The notes: generated by a model from the letters alone, not told the origin. Shown: positions 8,100-17,810, counted from the stretch's first letter. The stretch is 64,000 bases of DNA from Micromonospora sp. WMMD1128 (GCF_027497235.1 NZ_CP114902.1:6040001-6104000), one strand, 5' to 3'. A program made the numbers and translations.

Positions 8100-9032
8100 T
8101 CAGGCCGGGACCTTGGCGGTGGCGTCGACGATCGTCCGGAGCAGGTCGACGACGCGCGGGCCCCAGCGGGAGGCGATGTCGTCGTCGAGCGCCACGATCT
8201 GGTTGTTCTTCACCGCGATGACGCCGCCCCAGCCGCTGCGCGCCTTGACCGTGTCCGCGCTCTGCTGGCAGCACTTGGTGTCGGCCAGGAAGACGAAGTC
8301 CGGGTTGGCCTTGACGATGAACTCCTGGGAGAGCTGCGGGTAGCCGCCGCTCTTGCCGCCCGCGTCGGCCGGGTCGGCGATGTTCTCCAGCCCGGCGAGC
8401 GCGTAGATGGTGCCGATGAAGGTCTTGCTCGTCGCGCTGTACAGCTCCGGGCCCAGCTCGTGGTAGTAGGTCAGCTTCTCGGCGCGTTTGGGCAGGTCCT
8501 TGGTGAGCGCCGTGATGTCGTCCTTCATCTTCCGCGTCACGGCGTCCGCCTCGGCCGGGTGGCCGGTGAGCTTGCCCAGGTCGGTGAGCTGCCGGTAGGT
8601 GTCGTCGAGCGTGGTCGCGGCCGGGGCGAGCAGGACCGGGATCTTCAGCGCGACGAGCTGGCTGACGATCTTGTTGGTGTCGTTGGCGAGCACCACCAGG
8701 TCGGGGCTCTTCGCGGCGATCGCCTCGGCGTTCGGCTGGTAGCCGGAGAGGTCGCTCTTCGGCGCCTCGGCCGGGTGGTTCGACTGGTCGTCGACGGCGG
8801 TGACCTGCTTGCCGGCGCCGATGGCGAAGAGCATCTCGGTCGAGGTCGGCGACAGCGAGACGATCTTCTCCGGTCGCTTCTCCAGCGTCAGGTTGCCCAC
8901 GCTGACCGGGAAGGCGCCGCCCGAGGCGCCGGTGGCGGGGGTGTCGGTCGAGGTCTTCTCGGCACAGCCGGCGAGCAGCACCGCGCCGGCCGCGAGCGCG
9001 GCGGCGAAGAGCCGAGGGGTACGTCGGGTCAT
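8100..9032 (-). CDS. btuF: Periplasmic-type binding lipoprotein, vitamin B12 import
   Basis: A 310-residue substrate-binding lipoprotein. The signal ends with the lipobox LLAGC (Cys 23), so the mature protein is anchored outside the membrane. The core has the two-lobed cluster A-II pattern: KIVSLSPTSTEMLFAIGAG in lobe one, a long linker helix, and NPDFVFLADTKCC in lobe two, with two adjacent Cys in the second lobe. The ATG at 9032 has AGGAGG immediately upstream. It is the first gene of the operon, about 100 nt behind the cobalamin riboswitch, which is the basis for the B12 assignment over iron-siderophore. Confidence 0.88.
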   Translation of the reverse strand: MTRRTPRLFAAALAAGAVLLAGCAEKTSTDTPATGASGGAFPVSVGNLTLEKRPEKIVSLSPTSTEMLFAIGAGKQVTAVDDQSNHPAEAPKSDLSGYQPNAEAIAAKSPDLVVLANDTNKIVSQLVALKIPVLLAPAATTLDDTYRQLTDLGKLTGHPAEADAVTRKMKDDITALTKDLPKRAEKLTYYHELGPELYSATSKTFIGTIYALAGLENIADPADAGGKSGGYPQLSQEFIVKANPDFVFLADTKCCQQSADTVKARSGWGGVIAVKNNQIVALDDDIASRWGPRVVDLLRTIVDATAKVPA

Positions 9033-9069
9033 GGTCCTCCTGTCGGTCGAGGAGCGTGGTGCTTCGCCG

Positions 9070-9262
9070 ACAGGTGGAAAGGCCCGTCCGCGAGGCGCCC
9101 TTCCTCGAGAGCGCGTGTCGCGACCGGGCCGCAGGCGACCTGGCTCGTCCCACGTCCGTCGGCGTCGGCGGAAAAGGCCGACGCCGCGCGTACGGGGCAT
9201 CACAGTTGCGGGACAGCGCCGGTTTCGCACCGGCTTCGCTGTGGCACGGTCGGTGCCACGGT
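9070..9262 (-). promoter_or_regulatory. Cobalamin (AdoCbl) riboswitch
   Basis: On the minus strand the leader carries the conserved GGTGCGAAACCGG segment (about 9221-9235), the invariant GCAACTGT (9202-9209) and the B12 box GAGCCAGGTCGCCTG (9132-9146), in the right order upstream of btuF. A closing stem is visible in the GTGCCAC/GTGGCAC pairing near 9242-9258. About 100 nt remain as expression platform. By analogy, bound cobalamin should lower expression of the importer. Confidence 0.88.
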
Positions 9263-9304
9263 AGCGCATGACCAGCGGAGATCGCCCGGACGGGAGGGGG
9301 TGGG

Positions 9305-9339
9305 TGGGGACCCCGGCGGGGGTGGAACCGGGGTCCCCA
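9305..9339 (-). terminator. 12-bp perfect hairpin after the M14 peptidase gene
   Basis: TGGGGACCCCGG (9305-9316) pairs perfectly with CCGGGGTCCCCA (9328-9339) over an 11-nt loop, 16 bases beyond the stop of the peptidase gene. It separates that transcript from the btu riboswitch leader. Confidence 0.7.
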
Positions 9340-9354
9340 CCACAGGTGGTGAGG

Positions 9355-10671
9355 TCAGCAGTACTGGCTCTGCTTGCCGATCGCCCGGTACGGGCAGTCC
9401 GCGTACTCGGACAGCATCAGCACGGCCTCCCGGTTGCGGGAGGTCTGCGCCGGGATCACCTCGTCGGGCGGGTAGAAGCCGCCGCCGGAGGCCGAGCCGG
9501 GGTACATCTCGAAGGTGTACGCCCAGATCTTGTGGGCGCCCCACATCCAGTCGATGCTGGTGCCGTCGGCGATGTAGAGGTCGCTCGACTGTTCCGGGGT
9601 GTAGTTGTTCGTCGCCGCCATCTGCTGGCCGATGGTGGCGAAGGTGTTGTACTGGTCGGCGGTCATCCCGGTGGCGGTGTTGCTGTAGGTGTAGCCGTAC
9701 GGCCAGAGCACCAGCTGGGAATAGGTGTGGAAGTCGATGTTCGCTTTGATCTGCTGCACCCCGCCGACGACCCGGCTGTTGACGAAGTTGCGCAGCGCGG
9801 TGGTCTCCGGGGCGGAGAAGGCGGACGGGCCGCGGTAGGTCTCCGACGACTTCGCGCTGGACGAGCCGCCGCAGCAGCCCCACTGGTAGCCCCAGTTGCG
9901 GTTCAGGTCGGTGCCGACGTACGAGGAGCCGCTGTTGGGTTGGCGGTTCTTGCGCCACGAGCGGTAGGAGCCGGTGGCGATGTCGTACTCGCTGCCGTCG
10001 GGGTTGACCGTGGGCACGATCCAGATCTCCCGGGAGTTGACGATGTTGGTGATCCGGGAGTCGCTGCCGTAGTTGTCGGTGAAGAGGTTGAGCAGGTAGA
10101 TCGCCATCTCGACGGTCAGGTGCTCGCGGGCGTGCTGCTGCGCGTTGAACAGGATCTCCGGTTCGTTCTCGTCGGTGCCGACGTTGTCGGAGATCTTCAC
10201 GGCCATCAGGTCCCGGCCCTGGTAGGACGTGCCGATGCTGAGCTTGCGGGCGATGCTCGGGTGGTCGGCGACGACCTGGTTCACCACCGTGGTCAACTCG
10301 GCGTAGTCGTGGTAGTTCGAGTCGGCGGGCGGGAAGGCGTACGTGGTGGCGCCGCCGGCCGGCGCCGGGGTGACGTCCTTCTCCAGCCGGAAGCCGAGCC
10401 GGGTGATCGCGGCGGCCTCGGCGGTGGTGGCCGTGACGTGCAGCACACCGTGTTCGGAGTAGTCGATCGCGGCGCCGGTGCGGGCGACCGCGGTGCGGTC
10501 GGCGACGGTCCGCGGGCCGAGCACCCGGTAGGCGACGGCGGCCGGCTGCTCACCGGGCCGCTCCGGGGCGGGGCGGGCGGCGGCCGGCCCGGCGGCGGCG
10601 GTGACGAGGGTCAGGCCGACGGCGGCGGCGAGCGCCAGCCGGCGGCGGAGCGGGAGCGCATGGAGGGCCAT
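9355..10671 (-). CDS. Secreted zinc carboxypeptidase (M14)
   Basis: A 438-residue secreted metallo-carboxypeptidase that removes C-terminal residues from peptides outside the cell. The signal peptide ends near AAGPAAARP. Zinc ligands are visible as H180 and E183 in [10 protein letters not shown] and the His of [16 protein letters not shown]; the catalytic Glu is in TFEMYP. Residues about 40-120 read as a propeptide ([14 protein letters not shown]). The start is set at 10671 because AGGAGG lies seven bases upstream; an earlier in-frame ATG would add 16 unlikely residues. The protein ends SQYC. It resembles Streptomyces carboxypeptidase SG or T-type enzymes. Confidence 0.9.
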   Translation of the reverse strand: MALHALPLRRRLALAAAVGLTLVTAAAGPAAARPAPERPGEQPAAVAYRVLGPRTVADRTAVARTGAAIDYSEHGVLHVTATTAEAAAITRLGFRLEKDVTPAPAGGATTYAFPPADSNYHDYAELTTVVNQVVADHPSIARKLSIGTSYQGRDLMAVKISDNVGTDENEPEILFNAQQHAREHLTVEMAIYLLNLFTDNYGSDSRITNIVNSREIWIVPTVNPDGSEYDIATGSYRSWRKNRQPNSGSSYVGTDLNRNWGYQWGCCGGSSSAKSSETYRGPSAFSAPETTALRNFVNSRVVGGVQQIKANIDFHTYSQLVLWPYGYTYSNTATGMTADQYNTFATIGQQMAATNNYTPEQSSDLYIADGTSIDWMWGAHKIWAYTFEMYPGSASGGGFYPPDEVIPAQTSRNREAVLMLSEYADCPYRAIGKQSQYC

Positions 10672-10877
10672 CGACAACCTCCTCGGGGTACGGGAGATCC
10701 CGTTGTCCGCACACTCCACCAGCAGTTACATGGTCATATCAACATTCATCTCTATCTAGGTCCATCCCGACCGGGTCCTCGCATCGGCAATGATTTTCCA
10801 TGGCCGAACATCTGGCGAAACTTCCCGCCAGGCGCGACAGTGAACGGCGACGATGCCGCCTCCGGAGTGGAGCTGCC

Positions 10878-12200
10878 ATGTTCGGAAGACCCCTGCGTAC
10901 GGTCGCCCTCGCCGGCCTGACCGCGCTCACCCTCCTCGGCACCACCGCACCCGCCCACGCGCACGGCCACCGACCGGGCGTCACCCACGACGAGCAGATC
11001 ACCTTCCAGGAGTTCTCCCGCTATCCCGACTGGCGGAGCGGCTCGCACCGGGGCACCCGCGCCCTACCGGGCCGGGACCCCGCGCTGACCATCGGCCGCG
11101 CCGCCGGCACCACCGAGTTCACCGACGAGCACACCGGGACCACCCGCACCTGGGAGTACGCCACCTGGACCTCCCCCGAGCGGCGGATCGGGTTCGACGC
11201 CACCGAGCTGGTCGCGTCGTGGAACGCCAGCACCCCGGCCGGCACCTGGATCCAGGTCGAGCTGCACGGCACCTACACCACCGGGGAACACACCCCGTGG
11301 TACGTCATGGGCCGCTGGGCCTCCGGCGACCAGGACATCAAACGGTCCACGCTCGACGGCCAGGGCGACCCGTGGTCGAGCATCTGGACCGACACGTTCG
11401 CCATCGACGACGCCGCGGCCGGGGTGCTGCTGCGGTCGTACCAACTCCGGCTGACGCTCTACCGCGCGCCCGGCCAGGCCGCCGCGCCGCGGGTCCGGAT
11501 GCTCGGCGCGATGGCCTCGAACGTGCCGGACCGGTTCACCGTCACGCCGAGCCGGGGCGGCATCGCCTGGGGCACCGAGCTGGCCGTGCCCCGCTACTCG
11601 CAGAACGTCCACGTCGGCGAGTACCCGCAGTACGACGGCGGCGGCGAGGCATGGTGCTCCCCCACCTCCACCGAGATGGTGGTCGAGTACTGGGGGCGCA
11701 GGCCCTCGGCCGCGGACACCGCCTGGGTCGACCCGGCCTACGCCGACCCGACCGTCGACCACGCCGCCCGGATGACCTACGACTACGAGTACGAGGGTGC
11801 CGGCAACTGGCCGTTCAACACCGCGTACGCGGCCGGCTTCCCCGGCCTGGAGGCACGGGTCACCCGGCTGCACTCGCTTGACGAGGCGGAGCGGTACGTC
11901 AAGGCGGGCATCCCGGTGGTCACCTCGCAGTCGTTCCTCGCCAGCGAGCTGGACGGCGCCAACTACGGCACCTCCGGGCACCTGTTCGTGATCGTCGGCT
12001 TCACCGCCGACGGTGACGTCATCGTCAACGACCCCGCGTCGTCGTCGAACGAGGCGGTCCGCAACGTCTACAAGCGCGAGCAGTTCGAGCAGATCTGGCT
12101 GCGCACCAAGCGCTATCGCGCCAACGGCACGGTGGCCTCCGGCTCCGGCGGCATTGCCTACCTGATCAAGCCCACCACCCGCCCCTGGCCCCACATGTGA
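10878..12200 (+). CDS. Secreted C39-like cysteine peptidase family protein
   Basis: 440 residues with a signal peptide (RTVALAGLTALTLLG, then APAHA). Residues about 30-240 form a beta-rich region with many Trp (WEYATWTSP, WYVMGRWASG). The C-terminal half carries a papain-like triad: Cys 260 in GEAWCSPTS, His 368 in GTSGHLFVIVGF and Asp in VNDPAS, the pattern of C39-like (PF13529) proteins. No transporter fusion is present, so this is a stand-alone exported peptidase rather than a bacteriocin exporter. It is divergent from the M14 carboxypeptidase; both may act on external proteins or wall peptides. GGAG precedes the ATG. Confidence 0.85.
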   Translation: MFGRPLRTVALAGLTALTLLGTTAPAHAHGHRPGVTHDEQITFQEFSRYPDWRSGSHRGTRALPGRDPALTIGRAAGTTEFTDEHTGTTRTWEYATWTSPERRIGFDATELVASWNASTPAGTWIQVELHGTYTTGEHTPWYVMGRWASGDQDIKRSTLDGQGDPWSSIWTDTFAIDDAAAGVLLRSYQLRLTLYRAPGQAAAPRVRMLGAMASNVPDRFTVTPSRGGIAWGTELAVPRYSQNVHVGEYPQYDGGGEAWCSPTSTEMVVEYWGRRPSAADTAWVDPAYADPTVDHAARMTYDYEYEGAGNWPFNTAYAAGFPGLEARVTRLHSLDEAERYVKAGIPVVTSQSFLASELDGANYGTSGHLFVIVGFTADGDVIVNDPASSSNEAVRNVYKREQFEQIWLRTKRYRANGTVASGSGGIAYLIKPTTRPWPHM

Positions 12201-12250
12201 AAGGAGGGGCCCCGCTCAACGCCTGGCGTAGAGAAGGGGCCCCTTCTCAC
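12201..12250. repeat. GGGGCCCC double-hairpin repeat, copy 2 (terminator)
   Basis: Two GGGGCCCC cores are joined by a diverged linker CAACGCCTGGCGTAGAG. The element begins directly after the C39-like stop codon and ends ten bases before the stop of the convergent DUF4229-like gene, so it can terminate both. Confidence 0.8.
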
Positions 12251-12260
12251 CACCGTGCGG

Positions 12261-12527
12261 CTAGTTCGGGGGCTCGGTGGGCTGGTCGTCGCCGGCGAGC
12301 GCGGACCGCAGCCGGTCCTTCTCCGTGCGGCGACGCTCCGACGCCTCCGCCATCTCCCCGGCCATCTCGTCCCGCCATCCCTTGAGCAGGAAGAACGACA
12401 GCGCGGCGGAGAACACGAGCGCCAGCATCAGCCGGAGGAAGACGTTCATGTCGATGAACCAGAGGGCCGCCAGCACGGCGACGAACAGCCCGATCCGGCC
12501 CAGCGTGTACTTGACGGCCGCGCTCAT
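12261..12527 (-). CDS. Small DUF4229-like membrane protein
   Basis: 88 residues with two adjacent membrane helices (LGRIGLFVAVLAALWFI and LRLMLALVFSAALSFFLL) followed by an acidic and basic cytoplasmic tail (EMAEASERRRTEKDRL). The pattern fits the DUF4229 family, often found near menaquinone genes in actinomycetes. It follows another small membrane protein and mqnE on the same strand and is probably in their operon. No SD sequence of note precedes the ATG. The function is unknown. Confidence 0.75.
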   Translation of the reverse strand: MSAAVKYTLGRIGLFVAVLAALWFIDMNVFLRLMLALVFSAALSFFLLKGWRDEMAGEMAEASERRRTEKDRLRSALAGDDQPTEPPN

Positions 12528-12553
12528 GCCAGCATTCCCACTCTCTCCGCGCC

Positions 12554-12982
12554 TCAGCCCGTCCGCCGGGCCAGCCAGTGCACGCCATGAAACCAGATGA
12601 CCGCGTAGACCACGGTGAACACCGCCGCGGCCAGCGCGCCGGTGAACAGCGCCGGCAGCCCCGCGGCCAGCCCGGCCGCCAACAGGCCGGCGAGGACGCC
12701 GACCGCGATCCCGACCAGCGCGGCCACCACCCGGGCGGCCCCGAACTCCCAGGCCCGGAAGTCGTCCCAGAACAACCAGAGCGGCAGGATCACCGCCAGC
12801 CAGCCGTTGGTACGCCCGAACCCGCCGGCGCCCACGGCGGCGAACGCCCACTCGAAGAGCAGCAGCGCCAGCACCCCGATCACCAGGCCGGCGAGCGTCA
12901 CGCCGAGCAGGTCACCGAGGGTGAGGACGCGCCCCTCGGCGTCGCGCCGGGGAAATGCGCGCTGCTGCTCGTCGGTGCTCAT
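12554..12982 (-). CDS. Membrane protein downstream of mqnE
   Basis: 142 residues with about four hydrophobic helices (LLGVTLAGLVIGVLALLLF, WLAVILPLWLFW, VVAALVGIAVGVLAGLLAA, AAVFTVVYAVIWFHG). The N-terminus is hydrophilic (STDEQQRAFPRRDAEG). It starts seven bases after the mqnE stop, which indicates co-transcription. I recognise no catalytic motif. A menaquinone-related role is suggested only by its neighbours. Confidence 0.75.
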   Translation of the reverse strand: MSTDEQQRAFPRRDAEGRVLTLGDLLGVTLAGLVIGVLALLLFEWAFAAVGAGGFGRTNGWLAVILPLWLFWDDFRAWEFGAARVVAALVGIAVGVLAGLLAAGLAAGLPALFTGALAAAVFTVVYAVIWFHGVHWLARRTG

Positions 12983-12989
12983 CGCCGGG

Positions 12990-14159
12990 TCAGGCCCAGA
13001 CCTGCTGCGGCTCGGAGCGACGCTCGGCCATCGACGGCGCGGCATCGTACTCGCGGACGGTGTCGTAGCGGGTGTTTCGCTCCACCGGGCGGAAGCCGGC
13101 GTCCCAGATCAGGTGGAGCAGGTCGTCCCGGTGCATGGTGTTCGGCGTGCCGTACGAGTCGGCGTCGTGAGTGATCTTGTATTCCACGACCGAGCCGTCC
13201 AGGTCGTCCACGCCGAAGTTCAGCGAGAGCTGGGCCACCGAGAGCCCGTGCATGACCCAGAAACACTTCACGTGCGGGACGTTGTCGAACAGCAGCCGGG
13301 AGACCGCGAACGTCTTGAGCGACTCGGCCGGCGAGGCCATCGTGGTGCGCGCCTGGATCCGGTTGCGGACCTTGCCGTCCGCCGAGTCGACGAAGTCGTG
13401 CTGGTAGCGCAGCGGGATGAAGACCTGGAAACCGCCGGTCTCGTCCTGCAGCTCGCGCAGCCGCAGCACGTGGTCGACCCGGTGCCGGGGCTCCTCGATG
13501 TGGCCGTAGAGCATGGTCGACGGCGTCTTCATGCCCTTCGAGTGGGCCAGCCGGTGGATGCGTGACCAGTCCTCCCAGTGGCAGGCGTGGTCGACGATGT
13601 GCTGGCGGACCTCCCAGTCGAAGATCTCCGCGCCGCCGCCGGTCAGCGACTCCAGCCCGGCGTCCATCAGCTCGTCGAGGATCTCGTCGGCGGTGAGCCC
13701 ACTGATCTTCTCGAACCACTGCACCTCGGTCGCGGTGAACGCCTTGAGGTTGACCTTGGGCAGCGCGGCCTTCAGCTCGCGCAGCACCTTCGGGTAGTAG
13801 CGCCAGGGCAGCGTCGGGTGCAGGCCGTTGACGATGTGCAGCTCGGTGAGCTGCTCGTCCTCCATCTCCTTGGCCTTGCGGACCGCCTCGTCGATTCGCA
13901 TCGTGTAGGCGTCCTTCTCACCCGGCTTGCGCTGGAACGAGCAGTAGGCGCACGACGCGGAGCAGACGTTCGTCAGGTTGAGGTGCCGGTTGACGTTGAA
14001 CATCACCCGATCGCCGTTCAACTCGGTACGCCTGTGGTGGGCCAGCCGGCCCAACCAGGTCAGGTCGTCACTGTCATAGAGGGCGATGCCGTCTTCGCGG
14101 GTCAGCCGCTCCCCCGCGTAGACCTTCGCTTCGAGCTCGCGCTTGAGTCCGGCGTCCAT
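12990..14159 (-). CDS. mqnE: Aminofutalosine synthase (radical SAM), menaquinone pathway
   Basis: A 389-residue radical SAM enzyme that joins 3-[(1-carboxyvinyl)oxy]benzoate to S-adenosylmethionine to give 6-amino-6-deoxyfutalosine, an early step of the futalosine route to menaquinone. The [4Fe-4S] motif is Cys 66, 70 and 73 in CSASCAYCSF. Other family features are NVNRHLNLTNVC, TGGGAEIFDWEV and QARTTMASPAES. The ATG at 14159 is preferred; a GTG seven codons upstream is possible but has no SD. GGAAGGAC precedes the chosen start at long spacing. Two small membrane proteins follow closely. Later pathway genes are at 25-29.5 kb. Confidence 0.92.
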   Translation of the reverse strand: MDAGLKRELEAKVYAGERLTREDGIALYDSDDLTWLGRLAHHRRTELNGDRVMFNVNRHLNLTNVCSASCAYCSFQRKPGEKDAYTMRIDEAVRKAKEMEDEQLTELHIVNGLHPTLPWRYYPKVLRELKAALPKVNLKAFTATEVQWFEKISGLTADEILDELMDAGLESLTGGGAEIFDWEVRQHIVDHACHWEDWSRIHRLAHSKGMKTPSTMLYGHIEEPRHRVDHVLRLRELQDETGGFQVFIPLRYQHDFVDSADGKVRNRIQARTTMASPAESLKTFAVSRLLFDNVPHVKCFWVMHGLSVAQLSLNFGVDDLDGSVVEYKITHDADSYGTPNTMHRDDLLHLIWDAGFRPVERNTRYDTVREYDAAPSMAERRSEPQQVWA

Positions 14160-14389
14160 CCGACAGCCACGTCCTTCCACCTGGGTTCGGATCGAGCGTA
14201 CGTCGCGGTTCGGGCCGACCGCCGACGCGGTCGGCCGCAGCGACGCAGTTCACCGTTCATCACCCTCCGCACATCGACATCGCTGCGTCGGTGAGGTAAG
14301 ACAAAGGTGGGGCGGAACACACCACCAGTGCCGTCCTGTCCCATCACGCCCACGACGCGTGGCGCGCATCAGACCGGACGGGGAGCGGA

Positions 14390-16066
14390 ATGGTCGACAG
14401 CACCAAGGCCCGACGGCGACGGCGACGGGTCCCGGTGATCTCACCGGTACTCCGCCCGGCGCTCTGGTCCGCCCTGCTCGGGGCGGTCGCGGCCGCGGCG
14501 CTCGCCACACCCGCCTGGGCCGATCCGCTGCCCGACACCGTGCCCAGCACGGGCTCCCGGCCGCAGGTCACCGGCACCCTTCAACTGCCCACGGCGCCGG
14601 GCGCCGTCGCCGGCCGTCCCGGCACCGTCCCGGGCCTCCCCGGCGCCACCGTCCCCGGCGCCGGTGCCGTGCCGGGCCTGCCGGCTGCCACGGCCGGCGC
14701 CGTGAACCCGGCCGACGGGCCGCTGATCGCGCAGATCAACCAGGTCGACGGCCGGGTCGCGCAGCTCGGCGACGACCTTCTCCGGATCAAGGGCGAGCGG
14801 GACGCGGCCCAGGCCGAGCTGGTCGTCGCCGCCGGCCGGCTCAAGGACGCCCAGGACGCGCTCGCCCGAGCCCGGGGGAACGCCGAGAGCGCCGCCACCG
14901 ACGCGGTCAAGGCCGATGCCGCGCTGCCGACCGGCAATTTCGGCTCCAGCCTGCGCGAGTTCGCCGACCTGCAACGGATCACCCGGGGCGACAAGGCCGA
15001 GCGGGCCACCACGTCGGTGACCGGTGAGCTGCTCCGCGCCACCACCGACGAGCGGGTCGCCCGCGAGGCGCACGCCTCGGTGCAGCGGCGGGTCACCGAG
15101 AAGACCGCGGAGTTCACCCGCGTCGAGACGGATCTGCACAAGCAGGAAGCCGCGCTGCTCAAGCTGCGCCGGGACAACGCCGCGATGCTGCTCGACATCG
15201 AGCGCCGGGAGGACGCCGCCGAGCAGCGGCTCGGTAACCCGTACGTCGTCAACCAGAGCATCAACGGCCTGGTCGCCGATCCGCAGGCGCTCGACGCCGT
15301 ACGCTACGCCCTCGCCCAGCTGGGCGATCCCTACCTCTGGGCGGCGGAAGGCCCGGACCGGTTCGACTGCTCGGGCCTGATGCTCGCCTCCTACCGGTCG
15401 GCCGGTTACCGGGGCCTGCCGCGGGTTTCCCGCGACCAGTACTTCGCGACCCGCTCCCGCACCGTCAGCCCCAACGCGCTACTCCCGGGCGACCTGCTCT
15501 TCTTCGCCTCGAACAGCAGCTGGACCAGCATCCACCACGTGGCGATGTACATCGGCAACGGCAAGATGGTCGAGGCGCCGCGGACCGGCGACGTCGTGAA
15601 GATCTCCGTGGTCCGCTGGTCCCGGCTCTACGCCGCGACCCGGGTGGTCGGTGCCATCCCGGCCCCGGCCACGCCGGTGCCGGCTCCGACGGTGCCGACC
15701 AACCCGCCGAAGCCCAAGCCGACCCCCAAGCCGACGCCGACGCCGAAGCCGACGAAGACCGCGACGCCGAAGCCCTCGGGCACCCCGAAGCCGACGCCGA
15801 CCACGTCGAGCCCGTCGCCCACCCCGTCGACGAGCACCACGCCGACCCCGACGCCGAGCCCGTCCGACACGCCGAGCCCGACGCCGAGCCGCACCGCCAG
15901 CGCCGCGCCGACCACCAGCTCGGCGAAGCCGACCGAGAGCGCCGCCGCGCCGTCGAGCAGCGCCGCCAAGCCGACCAGCAGCGCCGCCAAGCCGACCCAG
16001 AGCGCCGCGAAGCCGACCAGCAGCGCCGCAGGCAGCCACTCCGCGAGCCCGAGCAGCGCCGGCTGA
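14390..16066 (+). CDS. Secreted NlpC/P60 endopeptidase with Pro/Thr-rich tail
   Basis: 558 residues. A signal peptide (WSALLGAVAAAALATPAWA) is followed by a Pro/Gly linker, a coiled-coil region (about 105-300, rich in KLRRDNAAMLLDIERRED-type heptads), then the NlpC/P60 domain with Cys 327 in DRFDCSGL and His 383 in HHVAMYIGNGKM. It should cut peptidoglycan stem peptides outside the membrane. The C-terminal 130 residues are a low-complexity Pro/Thr/Lys then Ser/Ala tail, with repeated AAKPTSS units. This architecture resembles actinobacterial RipA/PcsB-type hydrolases, in which the coiled coil controls activity. GGGAGCGG precedes the ATG. Confidence 0.9.
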   Translation: MVDSTKARRRRRRVPVISPVLRPALWSALLGAVAAAALATPAWADPLPDTVPSTGSRPQVTGTLQLPTAPGAVAGRPGTVPGLPGATVPGAGAVPGLPAATAGAVNPADGPLIAQINQVDGRVAQLGDDLLRIKGERDAAQAELVVAAGRLKDAQDALARARGNAESAATDAVKADAALPTGNFGSSLREFADLQRITRGDKAERATTSVTGELLRATTDERVAREAHASVQRRVTEKTAEFTRVETDLHKQEAALLKLRRDNAAMLLDIERREDAAEQRLGNPYVVNQSINGLVADPQALDAVRYALAQLGDPYLWAAEGPDRFDCSGLMLASYRSAGYRGLPRVSRDQYFATRSRTVSPNALLPGDLLFFASNSSWTSIHHVAMYIGNGKMVEAPRTGDVVKISVVRWSRLYAATRVVGAIPAPATPVPAPTVPTNPPKPKPTPKPTPTPKPTKTATPKPSGTPKPTPTTSSPSPTPSTSTTPTPTPSPSDTPSPTPSRTASAAPTTSSAKPTESAAAPSSSAAKPTSSAAKPTQSAAKPTSSAAGSHSASPSSAG

Positions 16067-16175
16067 CCGAACCGTCCGCTCCGGCTGTGCTCCCGGGCCG
16101 GAATGTGGCACGGTGAGATCCAGGCACTTCCGGCCGACGGCACGGTCGGGGGCGAGCGTGGGTGCGGAGGGCGAG

Positions 16176-17810
16176 ATGGGCGAGCACGAGGTTCCGGCGG
16201 AGACGGTCCACCCGGGACCCACGCCCGACCCCGCCGGTGACGCCGACGAGCAGCCGGCACCGGTGGCCGTCGCGCGGGCGCGGGTGAGCGTGGCCGGCTC
16301 GGCGGTGCCGCCGCCGTCCGCCGGGGAACACCCCGGTCCGCCGGCCACCGCCACCACCTATCGGGCTGGTGCTCCGGCGGCGAGCGCGCCGCCGCTGGAC
16401 CGGCGCCGTCCCGGTGCGACCGTTCCGCCCGCCAGTTGGTCCGCCTTCGCGGTGGCCGAGCGCCCGGCCACCGTGACGCCACCCGGCGACGGTGATGCCG
16501 GTCACCCGGCATCCGCGTCGAGCCAGACCACGGCCGACCCCGAACCACCGGTCCCCGCCGCCCCGACGTCCGCGTCCGCATCGGCGTCGTCCGCCGAGGC
16601 TGCGGCGTCCGCACTCGGCGACACCGACAGACCGGCCGTCGCCCTCGGCTTCACCGACAGCCCCGCCGCCTCCGGCGACGCCGACAACCCCTCGCCCACT
16701 CCCGGCGACGCCGACTCCTCGGGGCCCGGCGACGCCGAAAGCCCGGTGCCCGCACCCGGCGACTCCGCCGCGGGTACGGCCGGTGGTGACTTCGCCGCGG
16801 GTACGCCCGGCGGTGACTCCGCCGCGGCGGCCCGGGTCTCCGGTTCCGTCCGGGTGCCCACGCCGCGCACCGATGCGGAGACCCCACCGGCCCGGGCCAG
16901 CGCCTCGGTGCCCGGCCTGAGCCGGGTGTCCGCCGAGGAGGTCGCCGCCTCGGTGGCAGCCGCTCCCGCCGCCGCGAAGATCTACCGGGCCGGCCCGGTC
17001 AGTCCGGAGCCACCGGAGCCCGCCCAGCCGCCGGAGCCCGCGCAGCCGCCGACGCCGCACGGCCCGGAGCCCGAGCCGGCGCCGACCCCGGTCCCGGGTC
17101 CGACGCCCCCGTCGCCGGCTCCCCCCGAGCCGGAGCCGCCGCTGCGCCCCACGCCCGGACCGCCGACGCCGAGCCCGCCGGTGCCCACGCCGACGCCGAA
17201 TCCACCCGGGCCGCCGACGCCGACGCCGAATCCGCCCGCTCCGGTCCCGCCGGTGCCCGGGCCGCCCGTACCGCCGCCGGGGCCGCTGGTGCCTCCGGCG
17301 CCGCCGCCTCCCGGGCCGATGCCCGCGCCGCCGTTTCCGCCGCCGCCGGCGATGGCCGGCGTGCCCGGGTCGCCCTCCGGAACACAGCCGAGCTGGGTCG
17401 CCACGTACACGTCGACCACACCCCCGCCCGCCGCGCCCGCGCCGCCGGTGGTGCCGGCGCCGGCGCTGCCGACCTGGCCGCCGCCGGCCGCTCCCGCCCG
17501 GGACGCCTCGGCGGCCCGTCCGGTACGCCCGCAGCCGGACGCTCAGGACCTCGCCGGAACCGCGTACGGCGGCACCGAGGGACCAGGCTTCGCCACGATC
17601 TCGTTCCCGCAGGGCAACCCGTCGGAGAACTCCGGTTCGCTGACCGGGCACATCCTCGCCCAGGGGTGGTCGGAGGACACACCGACCACCCGGGCCAGCA
17701 ACACCAAGGTCATCATTGTGCTGGCCGTGGCGCTGGCCGCGTTGATCGCGATCAGTCTGCTCGTGGTCTTCCTGGCCAACGACGCGTTGAGCGGGCTGAC
17801 CGGCGGCTGA
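16176..17810 (+). CDS. Pro-rich protein with one C-terminal membrane segment
   Basis: 544 residues, dominated by low-complexity Ala/Pro/Thr sequence. Residues about 270-420 are almost pure Pro-rich repeats built on PTP, PPEP and PPG. The only clear structured part is a C-terminal membrane helix (VIIVLAVALAALIAISLLVV) with ten residues after it, so most of the protein is probably cytoplasmic. There is no signal peptide. GGAGGG precedes the ATG at 16176; a GTG at 16158 is also possible. It follows the NlpC/P60 gene by 109 bases. I do not recognise the family; the 3-base periodic codon pattern supports a real gene. Confidence 0.6.
   Translation: MGEHEVPAETVHPGPTPDPAGDADEQPAPVAVARARVSVAGSAVPPPSAGEHPGPPATATTYRAGAPAASAPPLDRRRPGATVPPASWSAFAVAERPATVTPPGDGDAGHPASASSQTTADPEPPVPAAPTSASASASSAEAAASALGDTDRPAVALGFTDSPAASGDADNPSPTPGDADSSGPGDAESPVPAPGDSAAGTAGGDFAAGTPGGDSAAAARVSGSVRVPTPRTDAETPPARASASVPGLSRVSAEEVAASVAAAPAAAKIYRAGPVSPEPPEPAQPPEPAQPPTPHGPEPEPAPTPVPGPTPPSPAPPEPEPPLRPTPGPPTPSPPVPTPTPNPPGPPTPTPNPPAPVPPVPGPPVPPPGPLVPPAPPPPGPMPAPPFPPPPAMAGVPGSPSGTQPSWVATYTSTTPPPAAPAPPVVPAPALPTWPPPAAPARDASAARPVRPQPDAQDLAGTAYGGTEGPGFATISFPQGNPSENSGSLTGHILAQGWSEDTPTTRASNTKVIIVLAVALAALIAISLLVVFLANDALSGLTGG

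Noticed and set aside
14160..14389. Possible c-di-AMP riboswitch before the NlpC/P60 gene
   Set aside because: Such riboswitches precede many actinobacterial wall hydrolases, but the conserved core could not be found in this leader.
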